From: CAYZBM01 sp964476705 | GTDB taxonomy: Bacteria > Pseudomonadota > Alphaproteobacteria > Rickettsiales > UBA6187 | Direction: 5' to 3' | NCBI GenBank assembly: GCA_964476705.1 | Contig: CAYZBM010000054.1 | Location: 1-15,053 of the forward strand | Length of the DNA: 15,053 bases | In this document: positions 1 to 7,780 of the stretch, one piece after another | How positions within the stretch are numbered: the stretch's first letter is position 1 | Layout: each line of letters opens with the position of its first letter | Notes under the pieces: model-generated | What the model was told of the DNA's origin: nothing | Database searches by the model: none | The model's input: only the letters and a program-made list of their open reading frames with translations | Program-made: the position numbers and the translations under genes

Positions 1-45
1 CATTTTTGCTCAAATGAAAAATATACTTAAAAGCTGAAAATGCAG

Positions 46-74
46 TTGACAGATTGTCGTATAACTTATACTAA
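46..74 (+). promoter_or_regulatory. Putative sigma-70-type promoter of the lipoprotein-RTX operon
   Basis: A perfect TTGACA hexamer lies at 46-51. It is followed by TATACT at 67-72 (15-nt spacer) or, overlapping it, TACTAA at 69-74 (17-nt spacer). The first gene starts at 122, leaving an untranslated leader of about 40 nt. A consensus -35 box is unusual enough in AT-rich DNA to support the call. Which -10 register is used cannot be decided by eye. Confidence 0.55.
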
Positions 75-121
75 AGCAAAAATGATGTCATGTTGTTGAT
101 TAAAAGGGTGGAAAAAATTTT

Positions 122-712
122 ATGAAAAAATATATTCTTACAGCTTTATCGCTAATTTTATTAAATTTAATTGGGTGTAATATGAGCAAAAACAATTCAT
201 CACAAGAATTTAATTTAAAAAATTATGATATAGATAGGCCAGAAGAAGCTGTGCGCATGAAAAATGATTTACTTAAACTTCATCAGATTGGTTCTTCAGC
301 TACAGCACTTGATAAGACATTGGTGAATGGGGGATTCCCTAGAAATGAGAATTATGAAAATGTTCGTCTGGGAGGTGAGGCTAATACCAGGCTTGAAAAA
401 ATGATTTCAGAAAAAACTCTGGTAACTAGAGCTTATGATCTAGATTTTGTTAGAAAATCCCTTGAAGAAGATCTAATTAAGGCAAAAATCGAGATAAGTA
501 AAACTGATGATATAGTTAAAATAGTGCCAGATCTTAATGATATGTTCCCTAACTATAAGATTTATTCCTTATCGAGAAAAGAATCTAATTATCTTTTTAG
601 AACTGAATATGGGTGGTTTACCGTATCTAGAGGATGGACTCTAAAAGTCTTACATAATCAAGATAAAATCCAAGATATTATTATCCAATATATATATCCA
701 ACTTTTAAGTAA
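122..712 (+). CDS. Small outer- or inner-membrane lipoprotein of unknown function
   Basis: This 196-residue protein begins with a lipoprotein signal peptide: basic MKK, a hydrophobic stretch at residues 5-17, and the lipobox L16-I17-G18-C19. Cys19 would be lipidated. Residues after it are polar and Asn/Ser rich (NMSKNNSSQ), and the rest is a soluble Lys/Asp-rich domain with no further membrane segment. I do not recognise the family. The start is supported by a strong ribosome binding site, AAGGGTGG at 104-111, ten nt before ATG. The RTX gene begins 14 nt after the stop with no terminator between, so the two are probably cotranscribed. The lipoprotein may help export, anchor or protect against the RTX protein, but that rests only on position. 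Confidence 0.82.
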   Translation: MKKYILTALSLILLNLIGCNMSKNNSSQEFNLKNYDIDRPEEAVRMKNDLLKLHQIGSSATALDKTLVNGGFPRNENYENVRLGGEANTRLEKMISEKTLVTRAYDLDFVRKSLEEDLIKAKIEISKTDDIVKIVPDLNDMFPNYKIYSLSRKESNYLFRTEYGWFTVSRGWTLKVLHNQDKIQDIIIQYIYPTFK

Positions 713-726
713 TATAAAGGTTTTTT

Positions 727-3700
727 ATGACTGATAAATTTATTATTTACGCTGAAAATCAAGGTACTCCACATATGTGGGCCAGAGTTGAACGTGATGG
801 TTTTCCACCAATAGAAATTGGTTTGGGGCCAATTGGTGGTAATAATCCAATTATACAATTTCAAAATTCATTAAATGGCATTGGAGTCTATCATAGTGAA
901 GAACATAGGCTTGGACTTCCAGTTGGTTCACTAATTACAATTCCTGTAGAGAATGTCGCACCAGAACAAATAGAGAGTCTTTATAATGTAATGAATAATC
1001 TTAAAAGGTCGATAGATGCTGGTATTTCTCCCATTTACGATTTTGCTAATCATCAAATGTGTGCAAATTTAGTAAATATTATAGTAACTCAAGGTGGGAT
1101 AGGTAGTTTAGCTGATATTTTAGATGTCAATGATTTAAGAACGCTAAATAGTAATACGCATTTAACACCTGGTATGCCAACTGCGGCTCAACTTCTACTA
1201 CATGAATACTCATCTCTTGGTGCTAAAGCTGCAGATGCTGGAGTTAATGAAAGTCCTATACTTAACTATGTAGTTCCTGGAATAGATGGGCTTGTTAATG
1301 GTGCGGAGTGGGTAGTTTCAAACTTAAAAATAAAGGATATTTTTTCTTTAAGGGATGATGTTACTTATAAAAATGAAGATATTGCAGAGTTCGGCGATCT
1401 AACTGTCATGAAAAAAACTGCAGAAATTAAAGTTAATGGAGTTAGCTATATCGCCCATGAAATCTTCGAAACCGTAGAAAACGCCGCCGAAGCCCTAGCC
1501 ACCTTCATCAACAAGCAAGTATCTGCTGCAGTTGATTGGTTTTCGCATGTGGGAAGTGACGTGCAAGTTGATATTGGTTATTGGCTGGCTTCTAATTTAG
1601 ATGCTTTGGTGCATGGCAGAATGAGCGCTGATGAGGCGTTTATAGATTTGGCTAAATATGTTGCAAGGCAAGAGTTAAGCAATGAATTGCTGCGGCAATT
1701 AGATGGAGTGCAAACAGTAACTCAGGCCAAAGCTTTGCTTACAAGTTTATTTGAAAACGCTGGTGCAACTGAACATGCTAGCATATTTGCAGATTCTGTT
1801 TATGGCTCATTAATTAAAATGAGTATAGAATTTACACTTACTTCCAGTGGTTGGGATAGTGAGCAATATACTAATGCCGGACTTACGATGATCGCCTCTG
1901 GTTTATCATATACTTATGCGACACAAGTTTTACATTTATCTGCAGGTAACGCCAGTGGAACCGCGGCAGCCATTGCTACCGCGATTAATGGTGTACTTAA
2001 TTCTAGTAGTTATACTAGTGGTGATTGGGTTATGCTTGGTGTGCAAGCCGGAATTGCTTATGGTAGTACTGCTGCCGGAACTATTATAGCGGAAAGTCTT
2101 TTCCATATAGCTACATTAAGTGGTCACCCTGCAGCTATAGCAACTGCTGCAGTAATTGCCGCGGTAATTGCGATTACTGGGGGTAAAATAGTAAGTAGCT
2201 TTTATTGGGGTAAAAAGTTTTACGCTGGTGAATATCCAGATCCAAGTTATGTATGGAATTCACAATATCAAATTACCAGAGTTAATATAAATGGACAAAT
2301 GGTAGATGCGATAGTTGCCGTAAATGCTTTAGGTTCAACAATAGTTGCACATGGTTTATCGCATGTGGTGGGGAATGATGGCGCAGATGTCTTGGTTATT
2401 CAAGCGGCTACAGATAATTATATTCAAGGTAATGGTGGTAGTGATTATATCGAAACTGGTGATGGTGCGGATGTTTTAATTGGTGGTGATGGATCTGACC
2501 AATTAAATGGTGGCAAAGGTGATGATATTTTACAAGGCGATAATGGTAACGATATTATTTTTGGTGAAGAAGGTAAAGATATTGTGATTGGTGGGGCTGG
2601 CGATGATTTTTTACATGGCGGTTCTGAGTCAGATACTATAAGTGGCGGGGATGGTAATGATAATATTTTAGGTGCTTCGGGTAATGATGCAATAGCAGGT
2701 GAAGCTGGCAATGATATGATTGATGGTGGCGCAGGGGACGATGAAATTTCTGGCGGTATCGGTAATGATATAATTTTAGGTAATGAAGGTAATGACCGGA
2801 TTACTGGCGATGCTGGCTCGGATACTATATTTGGCGGTGCTGGTAATGACACAATTGATGGTGGTGATGATAATGACTTTATCGATGGTGGTGATGATAA
2901 TGACTTTATCGATGGTGGTGATGGAATTGATATTATCTCTGGAGGCCAGGGTAATGATTATATAGTTGGTGGTAATGGTGATGACTATATTGACGGAGGT
3001 TTAGGCGATGATGTAGTGGTTGCAGGCTCAGGTGATGATACAGTTATTGGCGGTATGGGCAATGATTATATAAAGGGCAGTGATGGTAACGATTATATAG
3101 ATGCAGGTTATGGTGATGATATTATTGAAGGTGGCAAAGGGAATAACACTTTAGCTGGTGGTGCTGGGAATGATATTTATGTTTTTACCAATGATGTGGA
3201 TGATAATAATAATGTTATTAATGAAACTTTAGGTCTAGATAGCATTTTGTTAAAATGGAATGATACTTCTTTTAATTTAAGTAATTTACAATTACTCAAA
3301 AATGAAAATAATTTAGAGATTTCTTACGAAGGACGAAGAATAATTACCGTTAATAATCAGTTTTTAAATGCTGATTTAGCGATAGAAAAAATAATATTAC
3401 CCGGCGGTTTATATATTGCTTTATCTGCAGTTACCTATGATGAAACTACGCATTTAGGTAATTTTTCTACTAGTAATTTCGAGAATAATGAGATTAATCA
3501 GACTATAACTACTAAAGAAAATTTTATTACCGACAATACCCAAACCAGCAATATATTTTGGAATGATACATTTTTACAAAAATTATCCAATGTTGCTTAT
3601 GACGAGCAATTAGGGGATAAAAATTCTAACGATTATTATAATGGCACAGGAATTACTAGCTTTTTTAGAAATCGTGGTAAATGGGGCGGCAAATATAGCG

Positions 3701-6549
3701 TTTATAAACTAGACCAACCCGGCAATATTGATGGTACTGAAAGAATTGGCAGTGATGAAAATATCGGTAACGATAAATTAGTTGGTAGTTATTGGGATGA
3801 AAGAATTGATGGCAAATCTGGCGACGATGTTTTAGTCGGCAATAGCGGTAATGATACAGTTATTGGCGGAGCTGGTAATGACTGGGTATTTGGTGGTGAT
3901 GGTAATGATAATTTAGATGGTGGCACCGATAGTGACGTAGTGTTTGGCGGCGATGGCAATGATATAGCTGCAGGTGGCTCAGGGGATGATGCAATAATTG
4001 CTGGTGACGGTAATGATGTAGTATCAGGAGGCCAAGGTAATGATTGGATTGATGCAGGGGCAGGAGACGATAATGTTAATGGGGATGAAGGTAATGATAT
4101 AGTTTTATCCGGTGATGGCAACGACACTGTAAATGGCGGACAGGGTAATGATATTTTACATGGCGGACTTGGCAATGATGCAATAAATGGCGGAGCAGGG
4201 GATGATGTTATTTATGGCGATGGCGGAAATGATAGCTTAGATGGCGGTGATGGTAATGATATTATTTATGCCGGCGGCGATATAAGTAGCTTAAATGGTA
4301 ACGATGGTGATGATAGAATAATTGCTTCAAGTGCGGCTGAAGTTTTAAATGGTGGTACAGGTATTGATACAATTTCTTATGTAAATTCAACAGCTGCAGT
4401 TAATGTTAATTTAACAACTAATGTTGTATCTGGTGGCTTTGCTGAAGGTGATAGAATTGTTAATTTTGAAAATATTGAAGGTTCGAATCATAATGATGAA
4501 TTAATTGGTAATGAGAAAGATAATCTTATTTCTGGAAATGATGGTGATGATACTATAATTGCAGGATCCGGTAATGATAAGATTACCGGTGGTACAGGTT
4601 CTGATTATTTGGATGGTGGTGATGGCATAGACACTATCTCTTATGTTGATTCTACTGCTGGAGTTAATATTAATATAGAAACTAATACGGCGTCTGGTGG
4701 TTTTGCTAATGGCGATAGAATTGCTAATTTTGAAATTCTAGGTGGCTCAAATTTTAATGACAATTTAACGGGTAATCAGGCAGATAATTTTATTGCCGGA
4801 GGCGCAGGTGATGATATTATAAATGGTGGTGATGGTAATGATGTAATTAACGGCGACGATGGTAATGATGTAGTTAATGGCGGTAATGGTAATGACGTTA
4901 TAAATGGTGGTTTAGGATTTGACATGATTTCTTATGCTACGTCCATATCGTTAGTTAGAATTAATCTTCTTATTGGAGTTTTTTTAGGTGGTTTTGCTGA
5001 AGGTGATGTTGTCTCTAATGTTGAAGCTATAGAAGGTTCAAATTATGCGGATGATTTAACTGGAAATGCTGGTGACAATGCTATCTATGGCGGAGCAGGT
5101 AATGATGTTATTCATGGCGCTGATGGCAATGATACCATAAATGGAAATGCTGGGCAGGATTATATTTATGGTGAAAATGGAGATGATCGAATAATTGTTA
5201 GTTCAGGAAATGATTATATGGATGGTGGCTTGGGAGTTGATACTATTGCATTTATTGAATCAACTGTGGCGGTTACAGTTAATATGGAAACTAATATAGC
5301 TAATGATATCCTGGGAAATAATTATACACTTTCTAATTTTGAAGGGATAGAAGGTTCAAATTATAATGATAATTTAACTGGCAATTTGGGAAATAATATT
5401 ATTTTAGGAGCCGCAGGTGACGATAGAATAAATGGTGGTGCTGGAGCAGATACTTTAGATGGTGGAGCCGGGAATGATACAGTATCTTATGTTAATTCAA
5501 CAGCTGGAGTTAAAGTTAACATAGAAACTAATGTAGCATCTGGTGGTTTTGCTGAAGGAGATAGAATCTCTAATTTCGAGCATATAGAAGGTTCAAATTA
5601 TAATGATGAACTAACAGGAAATTCTGCTGATAATTATATAGTAGGGGGAAGTGGGAATGATATAATTAGTGGTAATGCAGGTCGTGATACTATTTATGGC
5701 GGCGAGGGAGATGATATAATATCTGGTGGAAATAGTGGTGATAAGCTTGATGGAGGAAATGGTATAGATACTCTGTCATATGCAAATTCACCATCTTATG
5801 TTAGAGTTAATTTGCAAGAAAATGCAACAAGTAATGGATTCGCTGCTGATGATAAAATTGCTAATTTTGAAAATATCGAAGGTTCAAATTATGCCGATTA
5901 TTTATCTGGAAATTCTGCTAATAATGTTATTTATGGTGGTGCCAGTGGTGATACAATAAGTGGAGATGGAGGCAATGATACTATAATTGGTGGCTCTGGT
6001 GCAGATAACATTAATGGTGGTGATGGTATAGATACAATTTCTTATATTACCTCGGGAGAAAAAATAAATATAAGCCTTCTATTAAATAGGTTTAGCGGTG
6101 GTGATGCGGAGAATGATACAGTTGCTGGAGTTGAAAATGTAATAGGTAGTAATTATAATGATATTATTGCTGGAAATAGTGGCAATAATGCTCTTATAGG
6201 TGGCAGTGGTAACGATACTATAGCTGGCAATGACGGTGATGATTCTATAGATGGTGGTGCTGGAATTGATAACTTAACTGGTGGTTTTGGTAACGATAAA
6301 TTTATATTTAATAATATTAGCGATTCTTTAAATAATGCTAGAGATGTGATTACTGATTTTATACATGGTCAGGATAAAATTGTAATTTCAAGTTCTATAG
6401 CTACTTCATTTTCGGGCTTATCTTGGTCCTTGCCAGCCTGGGGCACGGATCCTGTTTATGGTAGTGGAGTATATATTAATGATGTGAATTCTAATTTTAG
6501 CTTTTTTATAAAAACAGCTATGACTGCCAGTGACTTTATTTTTATATAG
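727..6549 (+). CDS. Giant RTX repeat protein, probable type I secretion substrate, with a peptidase-like N-terminal domain
   Basis: This 1940-residue protein has no Sec signal. AAAGG at 716-720 sits six nt before ATG. Residues 1-130 contain H16 in a PHMWARVERDG context and C112 after Y104 and N108, reminiscent of permuted papain-like (NlpC/P60, LRAT, YiiX) folds. I find no other cysteine in the protein. Residues about 385-495 are Ala/Gly rich and hydrophobic. RTX nonapeptides (GGxGxDxUx) fill residues about 548-820. Next comes a domain like the haemolysin-type calcium-binding related domain (about 822-900) and a polar linker to about 1010. A second RTX block runs to about 1858 and contains seven 53-residue beta-rich inserts. 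The C-terminus has RDVITDFxxGQDKI and ends DFIFI, typical of type I secretion substrates. RTX repeats bind Ca2+ and fold after export. Toxin, enzyme or adhesin roles all remain possible. No ABC exporter lies nearby. Confidence 0.95.
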   Translation: MTDKFIIYAENQGTPHMWARVERDGFPPIEIGLGPIGGNNPIIQFQNSLNGIGVYHSEEHRLGLPVGSLITIPVENVAPEQIESLYNVMNNLKRSIDAGISPIYDFANHQMCANLVNIIVTQGGIGSLADILDVNDLRTLNSNTHLTPGMPTAAQLLLHEYSSLGAKAADAGVNESPILNYVVPGIDGLVNGAEWVVSNLKIKDIFSLRDDVTYKNEDIAEFGDLTVMKKTAEIKVNGVSYIAHEIFETVENAAEALATFINKQVSAAVDWFSHVGSDVQVDIGYWLASNLDALVHGRMSADEAFIDLAKYVARQELSNELLRQLDGVQTVTQAKALLTSLFENAGATEHASIFADSVYGSLIKMSIEFTLTSSGWDSEQYTNAGLTMIASGLSYTYATQVLHLSAGNASGTAAAIATAINGVLNSSSYTSGDWVMLGVQAGIAYGSTAAGTIIAESLFHIATLSGHPAAIATAAVIAAVIAITGGKIVSSFYWGKKFYAGEYPDPSYVWNSQYQITRVNINGQMVDAIVAVNALGSTIVAHGLSHVVGNDGADVLVIQAATDNYIQGNGGSDYIETGDGADVLIGGDGSDQLNGGKGDDILQGDNGNDIIFGEEGKDIVIGGAGDDFLHGGSESDTISGGDGNDNILGASGNDAIAGEAGNDMIDGGAGDDEISGGIGNDIILGNEGNDRITGDAGSDTIFGGAGNDTIDGGDDNDFIDGGDDNDFIDGGDGIDIISGGQGNDYIVGGNGDDYIDGGLGDDVVVAGSGDDTVIGGMGNDYIKGSDGNDYIDAGYGDDIIEGGKGNNTLAGGAGNDIYVFTNDVDDNNNVINETLGLDSILLKWNDTSFNLSNLQLLKNENNLEISYEGRRIITVNNQFLNADLAIEKIILPGGLYIALSAVTYDETTHLGNFSTSNFENNEINQTITTKENFITDNTQTSNIFWNDTFLQKLSNVAYDEQLGDKNSNDYYNGTGITSFFRNRGKWGGKYSVYKLDQPGNIDGTERIGSDENIGNDKLVGSYWDERIDGKSGDDVLVGNSGNDTVIGGAGNDWVFGGDGNDNLDGGTDSDVVFGGDGNDIAAGGSGDDAIIAGDGNDVVSGGQGNDWIDAGAGDDNVNGDEGNDIVLSGDGNDTVNGGQGNDILHGGLGNDAINGGAGDDVIYGDGGNDSLDGGDGNDIIYAGGDISSLNGNDGDDRIIASSAAEVLNGGTGIDTISYVNSTAAVNVNLTTNVVSGGFAEGDRIVNFENIEGSNHNDELIGNEKDNLISGNDGDDTIIAGSGNDKITGGTGSDYLDGGDGIDTISYVDSTAGVNINIETNTASGGFANGDRIANFEILGGSNFNDNLTGNQADNFIAGGAGDDIINGGDGNDVINGDDGNDVVNGGNGNDVINGGLGFDMISYATSISLVRINLLIGVFLGGFAEGDVVSNVEAIEGSNYADDLTGNAGDNAIYGGAGNDVIHGADGNDTINGNAGQDYIYGENGDDRIIVSSGNDYMDGGLGVDTIAFIESTVAVTVNMETNIANDILGNNYTLSNFEGIEGSNYNDNLTGNLGNNIILGAAGDDRINGGAGADTLDGGAGNDTVSYVNSTAGVKVNIETNVASGGFAEGDRISNFEHIEGSNYNDELTGNSADNYIVGGSGNDIISGNAGRDTIYGGEGDDIISGGNSGDKLDGGNGIDTLSYANSPSYVRVNLQENATSNGFAADDKIANFENIEGSNYADYLSGNSANNVIYGGASGDTISGDGGNDTIIGGSGADNINGGDGIDTISYITSGEKINISLLLNRFSGGDAENDTVAGVENVIGSNYNDIIAGNSGNNALIGGSGNDTIAGNDGDDSIDGGAGIDNLTGGFGNDKFIFNNISDSLNNARDVITDFIHGQDKIVISSSIATSFSGLSWSLPAWGTDPVYGSGVYINDVNSNFSFFIKTAMTASDFIFI
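1450..1521 (+). other. Codon-usage anomaly within the RTX gene
   Basis: Codons 242-265 of the RTX gene contain 14 of 24 codons ending in C, including five GCC, three ATC, two ACC, two TTC and two AAC. G+C over these 72 nt is 36/72. Neighbouring codons for the same amino acids mostly end in A or T. The reading frame and protein character (an amphipathic helix) continue unbroken. This may mark a recombined or imported segment, or a local selective constraint on the mRNA. Confidence 0.6.
2367..3189 (+). repeat. RTX nonapeptide repeat block 1 (coding)
   Basis: This block is an in-frame array of 27-bp units encoding GGxGxDxUx calcium-binding nonapeptides (for example GGDGSDQLN, GGAGDDFLH, GGNGDDYID). 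It ends at GGAGNDIYVF, where the pattern gives way to a non-repeat domain. The underlying DNA motif is a recurrent GGTAATGAT or GGTGATGAT. The low complexity also opens long antisense frames, which are not genes. Confidence 0.93.
2857..2910 (+). repeat. Perfect 27-bp tandem duplication (one RTX unit)
   Basis: Positions 2857-2883 and 2884-2910 are identical over 27 nt, each encoding DGGDDNDFI (residues 711-719 and 720-728). A third, diverged copy begins at 2911. Other neighbouring units share the protein motif but differ at many silent positions, so this pair looks like a recent slippage or unequal-crossover duplication of exactly one nonapeptide. Confidence 0.9.
3765..6300 (+). repeat. RTX nonapeptide repeat block 2 (coding)
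   Basis: The second long array of RTX units runs from near residue 1013 to residue 1858. Up to about 4300 it is nearly uninterrupted nonapeptides. After that, short nonapeptide runs alternate with seven copies of a longer module. The block ends at GGFGNDKFIF, leading into the C-terminal secretion-signal region. Confidence 0.92.
4354..6181 (+). repeat. Seven copies of a ~159-bp module inside RTX block 2
   Basis: A longer module of about 53 residues recurs seven times, starting near 4354, 4617, 4909, 5226, 5464, 5755 and 6020. Its pattern is GxGxDTISYxxST, then VxVNxxTN, then SGGFAEGDRIxNFExIEGSNYND and a closing LTGN. Copies 1 and 5 look closest to each other. Copies 3, 4 and 7 are more diverged. 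Start-to-start spacing varies from about 238 to 317 bp because different numbers of plain nonapeptides separate the copies. This type of insert is common in RTX proteins with serralysin-like C-terminal regions. Confidence 0.85.
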
Positions 6550-6553
6550 CAGG

Positions 6554-7261
6554 CTATTTTATACTCTCCCAAATACTTCGAGCTGCCGCAATCGGATCAG
6601 AGCTTGCCGTTATAGGTCTGCCAATAACTAAATAATCAGCACCTTCTTTTATAGCCTCTGCTGCGGTAAGAGTTCTTTTTTGATCATCTTTAGCGTCATG
6701 TTCAGCTCTAATTCCTGGTACTATAGTTTTAAATTTACTGCCGCATATTTCTTTAACAATTTTAATTTCATGGGGTGAGCAAATTACGCCATCAAGTCCT
6801 GAGATATGGGCTAAGCGTGCGAGCATTTTTACTTGTTCTTTTGCAGATTTTCTGATGCCAATTTCTTCTAGGTCTTCTTTGTCCATACTAGTTAAAACTG
6901 TAACCCCTAAAATTTCAGGGGCTTTTTTGTTATTATTTAAACTATAATCCCTAGCAGATAGGCTAGCGCTCTGCAGCATTTTTCTGCCACCTAAAGTATG
7001 AATAGTTACAAATTTAACATTGAGATTAACTACATTTTCAATAGCTTTGGCCACAGTATTGGGGATATCATGTAATTTTAAATCTAAAAATATAGGTAGA
7101 CCAAGACTTTCTATAGCCTTTACCCCATTATTGCCATTAGCTAGAAAAAATTCTAGACCGAGCTTGACCATACCAATATAAGGTTTTATCTTTTTGCATA
7201 AATCTATAGCAATATTTAAATCTTTGGTATCTAATGCACAAATAATTGGATTGTAGTTCAT
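6554..7261 (-). CDS. pyrF: Orotidine 5'-phosphate decarboxylase
   Basis: The product decarboxylates orotidine 5'-monophosphate to UMP, the last step of de novo pyrimidine synthesis, in the cytosol. At 235 residues it has the normal length for the short bacterial (group 1) TIM-barrel enzyme. Visible family signatures are D11, K33, the catalytic DLKLHDIPNT motif (D60, K62, D65), VTVLTSMD, the VPGIR segment and the phosphate-binding VIGRPIT near the C-terminus. The gene converges on the RTX gene with only 4 nt between stop codons. It diverges from the coiled-coil gene across 51 nt. No clear Shine-Dalgarno sequence precedes its ATG. The next in-frame methionine, M31, would remove conserved D11, so this start is kept. 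No other pyrimidine gene is present in the window. Confidence 0.97.
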   Translation of the reverse strand: MNYNPIICALDTKDLNIAIDLCKKIKPYIGMVKLGLEFFLANGNNGVKAIESLGLPIFLDLKLHDIPNTVAKAIENVVNLNVKFVTIHTLGGRKMLQSASLSARDYSLNNNKKAPEILGVTVLTSMDKEDLEEIGIRKSAKEQVKMLARLAHISGLDGVICSPHEIKIVKEICGSKFKTIVPGIRAEHDAKDDQKRTLTAAEAIKEGADYLVIGRPITASSDPIAAARSIWESIK

Positions 7262-7312
7262 AATAAATACTATTATTTTGATTAAAATTTTTAGAAAAAA
7301 GAGGGAAGTTCT

Positions 7313-7759
7313 ATGTTAATCAGAAAAAACTATAAAGCAATAGTTATTGCTGCTTTTTTGTCATTTTTTGCTATTTTTCTAGCAAGATTTACTTTTGCGG
7401 CCGAGCAAATTGGCTTTACCAAAAGCTATGATAGTAAAGAATATAATCTCGAAATAGCAAAGAACACTTTAGTTGAAGTTATGGCCATTAATGATGAGAT
7501 GAAAAGAATGGGTGAGTTTTCTCTAAAAAATGCGAATAATATTCAAGGAATTAATGTTGAAATTGCTAATTTACAAAAGTCAGTAGATAAACAAACCCTA
7601 CTAAATGCTAAACAATATTCTTTAATTGAAGAGCAAAAAGATATTTTAACTGTAGCAGTTAAACTGCTTGCCAAACAACAAGAAACTTTAGATGCTTTGC
7701 TGCTTGAGAATCGTAAAATGAACGCTTTACTTGAAGCTAGAACTCCGCTTGCAAGATAG
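7313..7759 (+). CDS. Exported or membrane-anchored coiled-coil protein of unknown function
   Basis: This 148-residue protein starts with basic residues (RKNYK) and a hydrophobic segment at about 10-29 (IVIAAFLSFFAIFLARFTFA), followed by AEQ. That is a signal peptide with likely cleavage after FTFA, or an uncleaved anchor. The remainder is soluble and helical, with heptad-like Leu/Ile spacing from about residue 60 to 140, suggesting a coiled coil. There are no cysteines and no enzymatic motif I recognise. AGGGA at 7302-7306 gives a good ribosome binding site for this ATG. The next gene starts 21 nt after the stop, so the two form a probable operon. A periplasmic oligomeric scaffold is possible; function is unknown. 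Confidence 0.78.
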   Translation: MLIRKNYKAIVIAAFLSFFAIFLARFTFAAEQIGFTKSYDSKEYNLEIAKNTLVEVMAINDEMKRMGEFSLKNANNIQGINVEIANLQKSVDKQTLLNAKQYSLIEEQKDILTVAVKLLAKQQETLDALLLENRKMNALLEARTPLAR

Positions 7760-7777
7760 ATATAGATATAGAGGTAG
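7754..7777 (+). repeat. Degenerate hexamer tandem repeat spanning a stop codon and the next ribosome binding site
   Basis: Four successive hexamers read AGATAG, ATATAG, ATATAG, AGGTAG. The first contains the stop codon of the coiled-coil gene and the last contributes the ribosome binding site of the ThiF-like gene. The two middle units are identical. Confidence 0.6.
7770..7774 (+). promoter_or_regulatory. Ribosome binding site that fixes a TTG start
   Basis: AGAGG ends six nt before the TTG at 7781. The nearest ATG downstream (near 7799) is out of frame, and the N-terminal residues encoded from the TTG are needed for a complete fold. The TTG start is therefore favoured. Confidence 0.65.
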
Positions 7778-7780
7778 AGT

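Noticed and set aside
658..864. Minus-strand open frame of 68 codons
   Set aside because: It is antisense to the junction of the lipoprotein and RTX genes, both of which are supported by signals and ribosome binding sites.
772..2300. Zinc metalloprotease motif in the RTX N-terminal region
   Set aside because: His-Glu pairs occur (for example AHEIFE and LHEYSS) but no HExxH motif is present, so a serralysin-type protease is not supported.
2445..2852. Long antisense open frame with Ser/Leu/Pro-rich translation
   Set aside because: It is the reverse complement of RTX nonapeptide DNA. The low-complexity SLPxPP pattern mirrors the GGxGxD repeats and there is no ribosome binding site.
2783..2965. 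Short plus-strand frame rich in MVVM
   Set aside because: It is an out-of-frame reading of the RTX repeats, inside the confirmed RTX frame.
3789..4175. Second antisense Ser/Pro-rich open frame
   Set aside because: It has the same origin as the first: reverse complement of the second RTX block.
2367..6300. CRISPR-like regular repeats
   Set aside because: The periodicity is 27 bp in frame and encodes RTX nonapeptides; there are no conserved repeats with unique spacers.
6546..6557. ATAGC-AG-GCTAT dyad between the RTX and pyrF stop codons
   Set aside because: The stem is only 5 bp with a 2-nt loop and the following T run is short. It is too weak to call a terminator, and it overlaps the RTX stop codon and pyrF end.
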